A stretch of DNA of 52,172 nt from Candidatus Poribacteria bacterium (GTDB lineage Bacteria > Poribacteria > WGA-4E > WGA-3G), in NCBI GenBank assembly GCA_022394775.1, contig JAGFCB010000237.1, positions 1 through 52,172 on the forward strand, read 5' to 3'. This document shows, piece by piece, positions 32,805-43,000 of the stretch. A program made the position numbers and the translations under genes. Position 1 is the first letter of the stretch. The number at the start of each line of letters is the position of its first letter. Under the pieces are notes generated by a model, which was not told where the DNA came from, searched no databases, and saw nothing but the letters and a program-made list of their open reading frames with translations.

Positions 32805-34802
32805 ATGGAAATACGAACACTCGGCACGATTGCCCTCCTTATTGTCGTTCTGTTTGGCTCTTTTTTAATCCGTATTCAAGGTTCGGCTAAAATTCCAGCA
32901 GGGCAGCTAACGGACCCTGACGGTTATTTTTATTATTGGCAGGCGCAGCTTATTTCCGAGAACGGACATCTCCCTGACCGCGATATGCGCCGCTGGGTAC
33001 CCGTCGGTAGAGATTTAGGGCAAACCCTAAATCTCTATCCCTATGTCCTCGCATACACACACAAAGCGCTCTCGCTATGCTTTCCAAACATCTCACTTTA
33101 TCACGTTATTTTTTTTATGCCTGTCATCTGTTTTTGTATCGCACTCGGTGCGTTCTGCCTCTTTCTCGCACACACTTTCGACCTACGGGTTGCTGGTATT
33201 GTCGGGATATTTTTAGCAACCCTCCCTGCCAGTATTGAACGCAGCAGTACTGGACTCGGTGATAGAGATAGCTGGTGCCTCATGCTCGGTATACTTGCCA
33301 TCATAACCTACCTTGCATCTTTGAGTGTCCATGACCTAAGTTCCCGTATGAAGTGGACGGTCACAAGTGGTTTTATTGTATTTCTGGGCGGTATCAGTTG
33401 GGAAGGTTTCGGCATTTTTTTAAGCATTATTCTTTGTGTTGAGATCTGGCGGTTTATCACATCAGAAACAGAAACCGATCTAAAGTATTACCTAATATGG
33501 GTCTGTATCTTCGTTCCCACACTTTACATCGCGTCGCCCGCCTATCGAGATGGATACGGTTTCGCGAAACACCTCTTTGCATTTGTGCTAATGCCGCCCC
33601 TCGCGTTTTTAGGAATCCGGACACTCCGATACGCTCTGATAACAAAGACACCTTGGGCAGAGAAATTTAAACCGCACGCTCGGACCCTCGCGCTTGGCTT
33701 GACCCTTGCCTGCCTCGCACTCGCAATCGGGTATGTGTTGATACAACGTACCTCCTTTGCCAGTACCACTGTTCCATTGAGTCAAAATGAATTGATGAAA
33801 ACTGTCGCAGAACTTAAAAATCCTTTTCTTGAATACTGGATGTTTCGCTACGGCAGCGTTTTTGTTTTGGGATACTTCGGCATCGTTATGGCGGCTATCC
33901 GCTTTTGGAAAATATGGGGTGTGCTGTTTGCCGCACCACTCACTCTGTTTGCAATCACCACCTTTTATCGCAGTCGGCTTGATAGTTTATGGGGCGCAGC
34001 GACAGGCAACCTACTCTTTAGTGCTGCCATTGTTGCTTGTGCAGTTGGCGTTATTGTGCTTGCTTGGTACAGACAAAGTACACCTAAAAATGAACCGATC
34101 TATATCGCTTTCGCTATGTGGTTCCTTTTCTGGTGCGCACTTGCACGCGACGCTAAACGTTATGACTTCTTTATTGGCATATCGCTCGCTTTTTTTGCCG
34201 CAGATCTTATCTGTTTCCTTGCCGATTTTTATGGAAATCAAATCAAAAAACATGTGCCACAACGCCTACTAAAAACCGCTATTATCACGCTCATGCTTGG
34301 GATCATACTTTTCTGGACACCCACCGGTGGACACGCAACCCGCACCCTGCTTGCCGCCACCCATTTCCGACGTGCTATACCCGGAAATAGCGCAGAAGCA
34401 CACGCCTTTGACTGGATGAAAAATAATCTGCCGGATACCGCTATCGTCGCCGCAAACTGGAGTTTCGGAAGTCTGCTCAACGTCTTGTCCAATGTTAAAA
34501 CCGTCGTTGATCAGGATCATTTCATACAACACTGGATATACCTCTATGACCAGCATGTCTACTTTGCTAAATCGGAACGCGAAGTTTTAGAGTTCCTGAG
34601 GACACATGATGCCACCCATATCATGCTAACAACAGAGAGAGAACCCCCAAATACATTTCTGCACGGGCAATTAAGCAATGCGTTTGCTCCCATCTATCCC
34701 GCGGACAGTTTTTCAGAGGCAGCGGTTAAGGTGTGGAAGATTCACTACCCTCCCGATGTCCAGTCAAATCCTAAATATCTTGCGACAGATCCGGAAAAGT
34801 AA
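32805..34802 (+). CDS. STT3-like oligosaccharyltransferase/GT-C membrane glycosyltransferase
   Basis: A 665-residue polytopic protein with about 11-13 transmembrane helices and a short C-terminal soluble part. TDPDGYFYYWQAQLISENGH near 36-55 resembles the first acidic loop of STT3/PglB/AglB, and RSSTGLGDRDSWCLM (about 146-160) resembles the second Asp-x-Asp motif. The family hallmark WWDYG is replaced by NWSFG near residue 552, followed by LLNVLSNVKTVVDQDHF, which aligns with the usual GNRPTVVDN segment. Glycan transfer to protein is therefore likely in type but uncertain in activity. ATG 32805 lies four bases after the previous stop, implying coupling. Last gene of the operon from 30045. Confidence 0.75.
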   Translation: MEIRTLGTIALLIVVLFGSFLIRIQGSAKIPAGQLTDPDGYFYYWQAQLISENGHLPDRDMRRWVPVGRDLGQTLNLYPYVLAYTHKALSLCFPNISLYHVIFFMPVICFCIALGAFCLFLAHTFDLRVAGIVGIFLATLPASIERSSTGLGDRDSWCLMLGILAIITYLASLSVHDLSSRMKWTVTSGFIVFLGGISWEGFGIFLSIILCVEIWRFITSETETDLKYYLIWVCIFVPTLYIASPAYRDGYGFAKHLFAFVLMPPLAFLGIRTLRYALITKTPWAEKFKPHARTLALGLTLACLALAIGYVLIQRTSFASTTVPLSQNELMKTVAELKNPFLEYWMFRYGSVFVLGYFGIVMAAIRFWKIWGVLFAAPLTLFAITTFYRSRLDSLWGAATGNLLFSAAIVACAVGVIVLAWYRQSTPKNEPIYIAFAMWFLFWCALARDAKRYDFFIGISLAFFAADLICFLADFYGNQIKKHVPQRLLKTAIITLMLGIILFWTPTGGHATRTLLAATHFRRAIPGNSAEAHAFDWMKNNLPDTAIVAANWSFGSLLNVLSNVKTVVDQDHFIQHWIYLYDQHVYFAKSEREVLEFLRTHDATHIMLTTEREPPNTFLHGQLSNAFAPIYPADSFSEAAVKVWKIHYPPDVQSNPKYLATDPEK

Positions 34803-34851
34803 ACGCACACGATCAAAAACATCATAATAACGTGAGCTGAATAATAGAAAT

Positions 34852-34938
34852 AGGACTTACCCATTCCTTCTTAAAATCCCCTGATAAGAGTGACAAGGGG
34901 TTTAATGGACAGAAATTACCGCTTTTTGCGTAAGTCCT
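34852..34938. mobile_element. MITE-like element, copy C (TIR AGGACTTACCCA)
   Basis: AGGACTTACCCA (34852-34863) and TGCGTAAGTCCT (34927-34938) bound 87 bp that contain a palindrome around CCCCTGATAAG...AAGGGG. It lies between the STT3-like gene and the ECF-type promoter of the activator. The rest of the 34803-35225 gap has no gene. Confidence 0.6.
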
Positions 34939-35018
34939 GCTTTTGAAGGATCCTCGCTTTTTTTGCATATTCCTCCCGCTGAAAATGAAATACTTTACAC
35001 CGAACCCATATTTTTTTA

Positions 35019-35060
35019 TTTTTATGCAACCTTTCGTACGGATATACGCGTTATAGTAAT
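35019..35060 (+). promoter_or_regulatory. ECF-type promoter upstream of the sigma-54 activator
   Basis: TTTTATGCAAC with GCAAC at 35026-35030, 18 bp, then CGTT at 35049-35052, then TATAG and ATGAAGCC as in the ECF gene leaders. The activator start is about 170 bp further; AGGAGG at about 35083 is followed by no start codon, suggesting a lost ECF gene start. Confidence 0.6.
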
Positions 35061-35225
35061 ATGAAGCCTCCGTTTTAATTTTAGGAGGAATTTTAAGGAA
35101 AAGTCTATTAGCGGTTAAATAGCGTTAGTTTTCGTGGCGATTTCTAATCAACCAACGTGTTCTGCCACAAAAACTAAGAGAAAATAACGGCGGATCCCTA
35201 ACGACTGAAGGAAAAGGTGAGATTA

Positions 35226-36530
35226 ATGATTCACAGAACGAGAAATGGTAAGCCCTATAATAAAGCGAATGTTTTTATTTTCGGTAATGTGTCTAATGAT
35301 ACATTGAGAAATTTGGAAAACCTTCTCGAAAAAGACGGTTATGATGCTGCTATCGTAGCAAAAGATAGGGAGGCACAACTCGCGAACGTTGATTCTAAGG
35401 TAATTTTACCAGTTTCTGAGAACGGAAACGGACACCTAATGCCACAGCCGATGGAAGAAGCACGCCAAACTAAAAAAGCAGAAGCCTTGCAACTTACAAA
35501 CTCTCATAGGATTTCAAGAAGTGAATTACACGGCAATTACGCCGGTATTATTGGAAGAAGCCCTCAGATTATTGAAATTCTTCGACAAATTGATAGGATC
35601 GCCAATACCACGGCAAAGGTGTTAATTTGTGGTGAAACAGGAACGGGAAAAGATCTGATCGCACAAGCTTTACATCAAAACAGCGACCGTTCAGCGAAGG
35701 AAATGGTTTCTGTTAATTGTGCTGCTATTCCGGGGCCACTACTCGAAAGCGAACTGTTTGGACATGAAAAGGGTTCCTTTACCGGCGCAAGGACGCAACA
35801 CATCGGCAAATTTGAAAGAGCACACAACAATACGTTGTTCCTTGATGAAATAGGTGATATGCCTCTGTCCCTACAGGTAAAGTTATTACGCGCTGTTGAA
35901 ACAGGCAAAATTGAACGCGTCGGCGGCACGAAGCTAATCCCTGTGGACATCCGGATTATAGCCGCTACACACGCTAACCTCACGCGTGCCGTCGAGAATG
36001 GCACTTTCCGCAAGGATCTTTATTATCGATTAAATGCGGTCTCTATCTCTCTACCGCCATTACGGGAGCGGCAGGAAGACATCCGTGTGTTGGCAAAACA
36101 TTTTGTAGAGAAACATTGCGATACCTACGCCCAAACGGTCCGTAAAATACTACCAAAAACCTTTACGTGTCTCCAAAACTACCCCTGGCCCGGCAATGTG
36201 CGAGAACTGGAAAATGTCCTGATCCACGCCATCCTTTTTGCTGACGGCAACGGCATCCTACCGACGGACCTACCCGAAGAAATTCTGGCGTTTCAGAAAC
36301 CGCCTCTCAGCCGGACTGAAGAAATGCGTGTGCCTGAAAACCGAAGTACGGTGACTGTCCCGCTCGGCGCGAGCCTTAAAACCGTCGAAGAAACCCTTAT
36401 TCGTGATACTTTAGCCTGGCAGGGCGGGAATCGAACGAAAACAGCCGAAATATTAGGGATAAGTATCCGGACCTTACAAAATAGATTGAAAGAATATAAA
36501 ATATTAGACGGTGTTTCTTCTACCTCGTAG
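35226..36530 (+). CDS. Sigma-54-dependent enhancer-binding activator (AAA+, Fis-type HTH)
   Basis: A 434-residue activator of sigma-54 RNA polymerase. The AAA+ domain has Walker A GETGTGKD near 136-143, the sigma-54 contact loop GSFTGA near 183-188, Walker B LFLDEIGD near 204-211, and PLRERQEDI and NYPWPGNVRELENV. The C-terminus is a Fis-type helix-turn-helix (GGNRTKTAEILGISIRTLQN). The N-terminal 105 residues are poorly conserved: VFIFGNVSNDTLRNLENLLE looks like the start of a receiver, but no phospho-acceptor pattern follows, so the trigger is unknown. GTG 35217 is the frame opening; ATG 35226 after AAGGTG is the likelier start. An ECF-type promoter lies upstream. Confidence 0.92.
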   Translation: MIHRTRNGKPYNKANVFIFGNVSNDTLRNLENLLEKDGYDAAIVAKDREAQLANVDSKVILPVSENGNGHLMPQPMEEARQTKKAEALQLTNSHRISRSELHGNYAGIIGRSPQIIEILRQIDRIANTTAKVLICGETGTGKDLIAQALHQNSDRSAKEMVSVNCAAIPGPLLESELFGHEKGSFTGARTQHIGKFERAHNNTLFLDEIGDMPLSLQVKLLRAVETGKIERVGGTKLIPVDIRIIAATHANLTRAVENGTFRKDLYYRLNAVSISLPPLRERQEDIRVLAKHFVEKHCDTYAQTVRKILPKTFTCLQNYPWPGNVRELENVLIHAILFADGNGILPTDLPEEILAFQKPPLSRTEEMRVPENRSTVTVPLGASLKTVEETLIRDTLAWQGGNRTKTAEILGISIRTLQNRLKEYKILDGVSSTS

Positions 36531-36628
36531 GGCAATTTTCCTTTTTCACCTTTTCCGTTCTTCGCGCCTTCACTACTTAGGCTTTAGCTGCTTTATTACC
36601 CTATTAAATCCTAAATCTTCCCGAAATT

Positions 36629-36670
36629 GCATTTTATGCAACATTTCGAGTGCTATACGCGTCTATAATA
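36629..36670 (+). promoter_or_regulatory. ECF-type promoter of ECF-propeller gene 2
   Basis: TGCATTTTATGCAACATTTC with GCAAC at 36638-36642, 17 bp, CGTC at 36660-36663, then TATAATATCATGAAACCC. About 40 bp before the start codon. Confidence 0.7.
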
Positions 36671-36703
36671 TCATGAAACCCCTATTTTCTGAGAGGAGAC
36701 ATG

Positions 36704-39676
36704 ATGAACACTAATGACGCTGACCTCATTCAACGGACTTTAGATGGCGATCAAGGTGCCTTTACCACACTCGTCAACAAATATAAAAAATCAGTGCACG
36801 CCCTTGTATGGCGAAAAATCGGTGATTTCCATATCGCCGAAGAAATCACACAAGATGTCTTTCTGAAGGTCTACAAGAGCCTATCGACGCTGAAACGTCG
36901 GGACCATTTTCCGGGATGGCTCTACGTCATTGCGACGCGTCGTTGTATCGCATGGCTGCGCAAAAAGCGGCTGCCGACAAAATCGCTGGATGCCATGTCC
37001 ACCGTCGAACTCGAAGAAATCTGCTACGCGCAGTATGAGGCGAACTGTAATAAAAAAGCAACGATTGAGCACCAGCGCGAACTCGTCAAACGCCTCCTGC
37101 AAAAATTGCCAGAGAGCGAACGCACGGTTGTAACGCTGTATTATCTTGCAGAAATGACGAGTGAAGAGATTAGCGTATTTTTGGGTGTATCGCATAACAC
37201 CGTTAGAAGTCGCCTCTACCGCGCCCGTGAGCGATTGGAAAAGGAAGCATCCATAATTCAAGCGGTTCCGGGCAGTTTCCAAATTTCTGCGAATTTAACC
37301 GAAAGTATCATGAGCGAAATCGCCCGTCTCAAACCGGTATCGCCGCCTATGAGCAAGCCTTGGCTACCGTGGGGTCTCTCTCTGGCATCAACTTTTTTGG
37401 TTATCTTGATGCTGGGGTTCGGTACACGTGCATTGTCTCGTTTCCAGCAACCCTACAGTTTGGACGCTACATCGGAGATGACAATTGAGTTAGTGGAGGA
37501 TCCTGTTACGCTTGCTTTGGAACTAAAGCGCGATTTACGAAACCAGCACGGGAACGCTAATAGTATCGGAAACGGTAAAGGTGTTGGTTCGAGTGCCAAT
37601 GCATACCTTCTCGCAGCTGCGCAAGCAGATACAGGAGAGGTACTGAAGACAAAACCAGAATGGATTCAAGCAAAAGGCCCGGTAGGTGGAACGGTTAGAA
37701 ACTTTTTCGTGACACCTGAAAAGGAACTCTATGCGACTGGAGACATTGGACTCTATCGATTAACAGATGATCAAACCGAGTGGACCCTCATCAACGACTC
37801 ACTTCGCTCTACTGCTTATGCTAAATCAATGGCAGCGCGCGGCGATACCCTGTATATTGTCACAAAAACAAACCTATTCGCATCAACCGATCGCGGTGTA
37901 ACATGGAATTCCGTCGGTGAACGTCCGCGGGGAAATCTTGTCGCACTATTCATCACGGATCCAAGTCAAGTTCGCCGCCCGGAAGATGCCCAATTTGAAA
38001 TGTCCCTCATCCTTTCAAATGGTGTGTTTCGTTCAACAGATGCTGGCAATACATGGCAGGCATTTAACAACGGTTTGACGGCACCTAAAATACAGGATGC
38101 TGCTGCTATCGAAAACGCATTATTTTTGGGAACGCTCAACGGACTCTATCGGCTTAATTCTGGGGTATGGGAGAAATTGCCCGTCGCACCACAATCTATT
38201 GATGCTTTAACAGTCGCTGGTGATAGAATTTACTTCAGGAGCGGAAGGCATTTGCTGTTCACTTCAGATGACTTCGGAGACTCCTGGACTGATATAACGC
38301 CGGAGAGTCAATCGCCGGAAATGTTGCCATTATCAACCAAGCCCAACCTTGTAGCGATAGATGAAACTGTTTTAGTTTTGAGTGCTGGTCAGTTATTACG
38401 TTCTACGGATGCTGGCAATACATGGGAAGACTTCGGTTGGAGTAACCCGATATTTACGGCTAGTTGGCACCCAGCGGTCGCCTTAGATAAGGATACTTTT
38501 TTCGTAGCGACCCCAGTCAGGGTCGGACGCGCCCCTTTAGGAGCGAGAACAGCCGGGGTCGGACGCTCCACTGATGGTGGGCACACATGGCATCCGTTTT
38601 CAATAGGCATCGCCGAAACCCACATTCTCCAACTTGCACGCGTTGACAATGTACTCTATGCCATGACTGATGATGGTATCGCGAAATCTACTGATGGTGG
38701 GGAAAGGTGGACGTATATTTTGACGGAGTTATTTCTTCCAAAGCCTCCAAAGAAACCGATTAGGAAACCGATCAGTACACTCGGATTATCAAATATGACA
38801 GCGATAGGAGACTCGATTTACATGAGAGCGAAACACGGCGGGAGCACAAACTGCCTACTCCGCTTATCTCCAAATATGGATATGTTGAGGCATATTGAAG
38901 GCATGCCAGTTTATGTCAACTGGCGACACGGTGAAGGGTTGGAGAACATAGCAGGGACCGGAGTTGCACTTGAACGCAATGAGATGGACCAGAGGGAGCT
39001 GACTCTCTATCTACTTGGTATCGAAGAAGCCACTACGAGGACAACGGGCGAGTTCGCTGTCAGTGACGACACATTCTACATTGAATATGAACGGAAACTC
39101 TACCGATGGACGCGCGGCGACCTTAAATGGCACGACACCGATATACAAGACGCTCCCGTGTTTGAGAGTTTTTACGCGACGAACGGCTTCCAAATTGCTG
39201 CTTCAGGAAAAGTTGTCTATCTTGGCAAAAGTGACGGCAGCCTCTTTCAATCGTTGGATGGTGGAAACACTTGGACAGATGTGACTGAAAATTTTCCATT
39301 GTTGCTTAATAAAGCCGTGTCATACACACAACTATTGGAAAATTTACCGCACTTCAAAGAGATTGTGTTTGTAGGTAATACGGTGTGTGTGTCAACAAAC
39401 GATGGAGTTGCTATATCGGACGATGGTGAGAACTGGCATGTACTCACCGATTCAAAGGATACTCCGATTGCTATGCGTCACGTGGCGGTCGATGGCATAA
39501 CGCTATACGGCGTTTCCGAAACAGGTGCCTATCGATTCAAGAAAAGCACGCGAACTTGGATTCAAATTGCCTCGGAAATACCGAAACGTATAACTTCCCT
39601 CGTTGTTGGTGGAAACGTCCTCTATGTCGGCACGGAGCACCGTGGGGTCTTACGCTTGTCGATGCATGAACTGTAA
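36704..39676 (+). CDS. Membrane-tethered ECF sigma factor fused to an Asp-box beta-propeller (type B, copy 1)
   Basis: A 990-residue fusion with the order seen at 26103: sigma region 2 (LVNKYKKSVHALVWRKIGDF), region 4 (ERTVVTLYYLAEMTSEEIS, LGVSHNTVRSRLYRARERL), linker, one transmembrane helix (KPWLPWGLSLASTFLVILM), then Asp-box repeats (STDRGVTWNSV, STDAGNTWQAF, SDDFGDSWTDITP, STDGGHTWHPF, STDGGERWTYI, SLDGGNTWTDVTE). Its propeller differs from type A and matches the 43296 protein, for example SQVRRPEDAQFEM. GAGAGGAG favours ATG 36704 over 36701. The likely signal is extracellular or periplasmic; the ligand is unknown. Confidence 0.88.
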   Translation: MNTNDADLIQRTLDGDQGAFTTLVNKYKKSVHALVWRKIGDFHIAEEITQDVFLKVYKSLSTLKRRDHFPGWLYVIATRRCIAWLRKKRLPTKSLDAMSTVELEEICYAQYEANCNKKATIEHQRELVKRLLQKLPESERTVVTLYYLAEMTSEEISVFLGVSHNTVRSRLYRARERLEKEASIIQAVPGSFQISANLTESIMSEIARLKPVSPPMSKPWLPWGLSLASTFLVILMLGFGTRALSRFQQPYSLDATSEMTIELVEDPVTLALELKRDLRNQHGNANSIGNGKGVGSSANAYLLAAAQADTGEVLKTKPEWIQAKGPVGGTVRNFFVTPEKELYATGDIGLYRLTDDQTEWTLINDSLRSTAYAKSMAARGDTLYIVTKTNLFASTDRGVTWNSVGERPRGNLVALFITDPSQVRRPEDAQFEMSLILSNGVFRSTDAGNTWQAFNNGLTAPKIQDAAAIENALFLGTLNGLYRLNSGVWEKLPVAPQSIDALTVAGDRIYFRSGRHLLFTSDDFGDSWTDITPESQSPEMLPLSTKPNLVAIDETVLVLSAGQLLRSTDAGNTWEDFGWSNPIFTASWHPAVALDKDTFFVATPVRVGRAPLGARTAGVGRSTDGGHTWHPFSIGIAETHILQLARVDNVLYAMTDDGIAKSTDGGERWTYILTELFLPKPPKKPIRKPISTLGLSNMTAIGDSIYMRAKHGGSTNCLLRLSPNMDMLRHIEGMPVYVNWRHGEGLENIAGTGVALERNEMDQRELTLYLLGIEEATTRTTGEFAVSDDTFYIEYERKLYRWTRGDLKWHDTDIQDAPVFESFYATNGFQIAASGKVVYLGKSDGSLFQSLDGGNTWTDVTENFPLLLNKAVSYTQLLENLPHFKEIVFVGNTVCVSTNDGVAISDDGENWHVLTDSKDTPIAMRHVAVDGITLYGVSETGAYRFKKSTRTWIQIASEIPKRITSLVVGGNVLYVGTEHRGVLRLSMHEL

Positions 39677-39761
39677 CCGATCAAATATGCTTCTCAAAGT
39701 CCTCCTGATAAACGGGATTTAGCACACCTTTGCAGGCGGGGTTTTAAACCCTGAAGAAATC

Positions 39762-39815
39762 CGCAGAAACACCCAAGCAATACGCAGAAATACCCAAGCA
39801 AAACACCCCAAGCAA
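39762..39815. repeat. Short tandem repeat CGCAGAAAYACCCAAGCAA
   Basis: CGCAGAAACACCCAAGCAA (39762-39780), CGCAGAAATACCCAAGCAA (39783-39801) and a partial third ACACCCCAAGCAAAAA give about 2.6 units of 20-21 bp. They lie among repeat debris after ECF-propeller 2. Confidence 0.6.
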
Positions 39816-39851
39816 AAACTCTGCAAGGGGGCGGGTAAGTTACCATGGGAA

Positions 39852-39930
39852 ATGCGTAAGTCCTAAAATATATGAAATATCCCTCTTTTGCGTCCAAATA
39901 TCCAATATTTGTTCAGTTTACGTAAGTCCT
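39852..39930. mobile_element. Two MITE-like right ends in direct orientation
   Basis: TGCGTAAGTCCT (39852-39863) and ACGTAAGTCCT (39920-39930) occur in the same orientation. The second is preceded by CCAATATTTGTTCAG, as in the right end of copy B at 12.8 kb. Probably nested or truncated element remnants. Confidence 0.5.
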
Positions 39931-39950
39931 ACCTAAATTTCCCAAAGAAT

Positions 39951-39994
39951 TGCATTTTATGCAACATTTCAAGTTTTATCTGCGTCACTATATT
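39951..39994 (+). promoter_or_regulatory. ECF-type promoter of ECF-propeller gene 3
   Basis: TGCATTTTATGCAACATTTC with GCAAC at 39961-39965, 17 bp, CGTC at 39983-39986. The start codon is 43 bp downstream. Confidence 0.7.
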
Positions 39995-40028
39995 ACGAAA
40001 TTCCTATTTTTTCAGAGGAGACGTAATA

Positions 40029-43000
40029 ATGAAGACTAACGATATTAATCTCATTCGGCGGACATTAGATGGCGATCAAGGCGCGTTCACCGCGCTCGTC
40101 AACAAATATCAGAAATCGGTACACGCCCTCGTCTGGCGGAAGATAGGCGATTTCCATATCGCCGAAGAAATCACGCAGGATGTCTTTCTGAAGGTTTACG
40201 AAAGGCTATCGACGCTAAAACATCCAGAGCATTTTCCAGGATGGCTCTACGTGATTGCGACGCGGCACTGTAACACGTGGCATCGAAAAAATCAGGTACC
40301 GACGAAGTCTTTGGATAGCATGCCTACAGCCGAACTCGAAGAAATCTGTTACATGCAACATGAGATAGCGCATTGTGAGGAAACAGCAATTGAACATCGG
40401 CGCGAACTCGTTAAGCGTCTTCTACAAAGGCTTCCAGAGAGCGAACGCACGGTTGTAATACTATATTATCTGGCAGAAATGACAGGTGAGGAAATTAGCC
40501 TGTTTTTAGGGGTATCGCATAACACCATTAGAAGTCGGCTCCACCGCGCCCGTGAGCGGTTAGAAAAGGAAGAATCCATAATTCAAGAGGTCTTGAGCAA
40601 TTTCCAAATTTCTGTAAATCTAACTGAGAATATCATGCAAGAAGTTGCGCGTCTGAAACCGGCATCTCCATCCATGAGCAAACCGTGGCTACCGTGGGGT
40701 CTCTCTTTCGCATCGACCGTTTTGGTTATCCTGATGCTCGGATTCGGCACACGTGCGTTGTCCCGTTTTCAGCAGCCTTACAACTTAGCCGCTACATCGG
40801 AGATGACAATAGAACTGATTGAAGCACCTGTCGTTCAATCGTTAGAACACAAATCTGATGCCCTCACCCGATTCGGGAATGCCGATACGCCCAGAAAAAA
40901 CAGCGGGGTGGGATTCCAAGCAGAACCCCTCCTCATCGCAGCCGCGCAAGCAGACGAGATCGACCTGCCAGCAGCAAAACCTGAATGGATTCAGACAAAA
41001 GGACCCGGCGGCGTTTCAAGGGCTGGGCTCTTTCTAACAGCCGATCAAATGCTCTATGCCATCACCAAAACCAGCCTCTATCGACTCACAGAAGAAAGGG
41101 ACGCGTGGACGCTCGTCAGTGTTAGTGGTCCGAATCGCGAGTTTGACCCGATTATGGCAGAACACGATGATGCCCTCTATCTCCTCACGTCCAATGAACT
41201 CTTAGCCTCAATTGATGACGGCAAGACCTGGAATAACCTCGGTGCACGTCCCGAAGGATATGCAGTTGCATTGGTTATCACGGATACGGCGATGTACCTC
41301 ATCCACAAAACAGAGGTCTTTCGTTCTGAGGATGTTGGCAAGCAGTGGGAACCTATAGGTGAAACCTTGCGAACCTTAGCCTTGAAAGCCTTAGCTGATA
41401 ACAAACTCGAAGAGGTCCGCCCCCCTAACCCTGCTGCTTGGGACTCATACGCCGTGAAAAACATGGTTTTCCGTGTATGGGACGCACTCGGTATTGACAA
41501 TACCCTGTTTATGGGTACAAGTTGGGGGATTTTTCGATGGACCGATACCTGGGAAAAATTGCCAGTACCGACATTAGACGGTATCAAATCGTTAGCCGCC
41601 ACCGAAGATAGACTCTACGTCGGGACAATCCGTCCGCTCATGATGCAGGGAGATCCTGCGGTGCCCGGGCTGTCGCCGAAACCCGCAGTTTTCTCTTCAA
41701 ACGACCTCGGCGATTCCTGGACCGATATTACGCCAATTAGCCGCGGACATGTTATGGGTTCTGTTGAGGTCGTTACAACCGGAGACACACTGATATTGGC
41801 GGGTTACGGTTTACGCTCTCAAGATGGTGGCGAAACATGGATGACGCTTGGAGGAGACCAAAGTTCGTTTAGCGTGTCTACCGCTATCGCGTTAGACGAA
41901 AACAATCTTTACACCGGTGCCAGGGGGCTAAGACGCTCCACCGATGGCGGTGTCACGTGGCACCCCTTTATGACCGGAATCGTGAATTCCCGTGTTCCAA
42001 ATCTGGTTGTATTTGAAAACGTTCTCTACGCACTAACACCTACAAAAATGCTCACATCCGCGGATAGCGGTGAATCGTGGGAATCCGTCAACTTAATAAA
42101 TGCTAATGCAGAAACTTTGCCTTCTTTTCTTCCGCCTTCTCTTCGTAAAGGTTTTAATGCCTTTACAACGAAAGTTGCTACAGTCGATGGTGTTCTTTAT
42201 GTGAGCAATAGTGCACATGATGGTGTCACGCTTTTTCGCCTCTCTGATGCCGGTGATGCATTTCTACCGGTTGAAGATGCCCCAGATTTTGAAGAAGATA
42301 CCTTACACATGGAGTGGGAGAAAAAGCGTATGGAGGCGGCACGAAACCGTGCCGATATTGGCAAAGTCATGAATCAGTTGAGTGCCGTACAAGAACGAAT
42401 CTATGAAGAACACCAGACGAATGGAACGTTTACGGTCGCTGCCGATACCATCTTCATGGAATACAGACATAAACTTTACAGATGGCAGTTCGGCGAAACG
42501 GCGTGGGACGACACAGGTGGCGAACCGGTGTGGCACGACACAGGTTTGGAAGACCACGCAGAGATCTCACCCATCGGTAGAAAAGGGCTCGCCCTTGCCG
42601 TTTCAGGGAACACCGTCTATGCCGGGAAACGAGAGGGCGAGCTTTTCCTGTCCTTAGATGATGGCGACACTTGGCGCGATGTCACCGAGAAACTCGCCTT
42701 TCAGTATGGATACTTCAAGGAGATTCTGTTTGCAGGATCAACCGTCTATGTCTCAACCGATATGGGAGTCACAAGTTCACGCAACGGCGAAACATGGCAC
42801 GGACTCACCGATGTTGACGGGAACAGACTCATCATGGACCGAATCGCAGCCGATGGCACAACGGTTTACGGCGTATGTGATAGCGGTGTCTATCAGGTAG
42901 ATACCCAAGCAAACGTATGGAAACAGATTATTCCAGAACTACCACACACGGCAATCTCCTTTGCCGTTGATGGTAACACATTTTACATCGGCACCAAGCA

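Noticed and set aside
39888..40028. N-terminal extension of ECF-propeller 3
   Set aside because: It covers the conserved ECF-type promoter; a strong ribosome site precedes ATG 40029.
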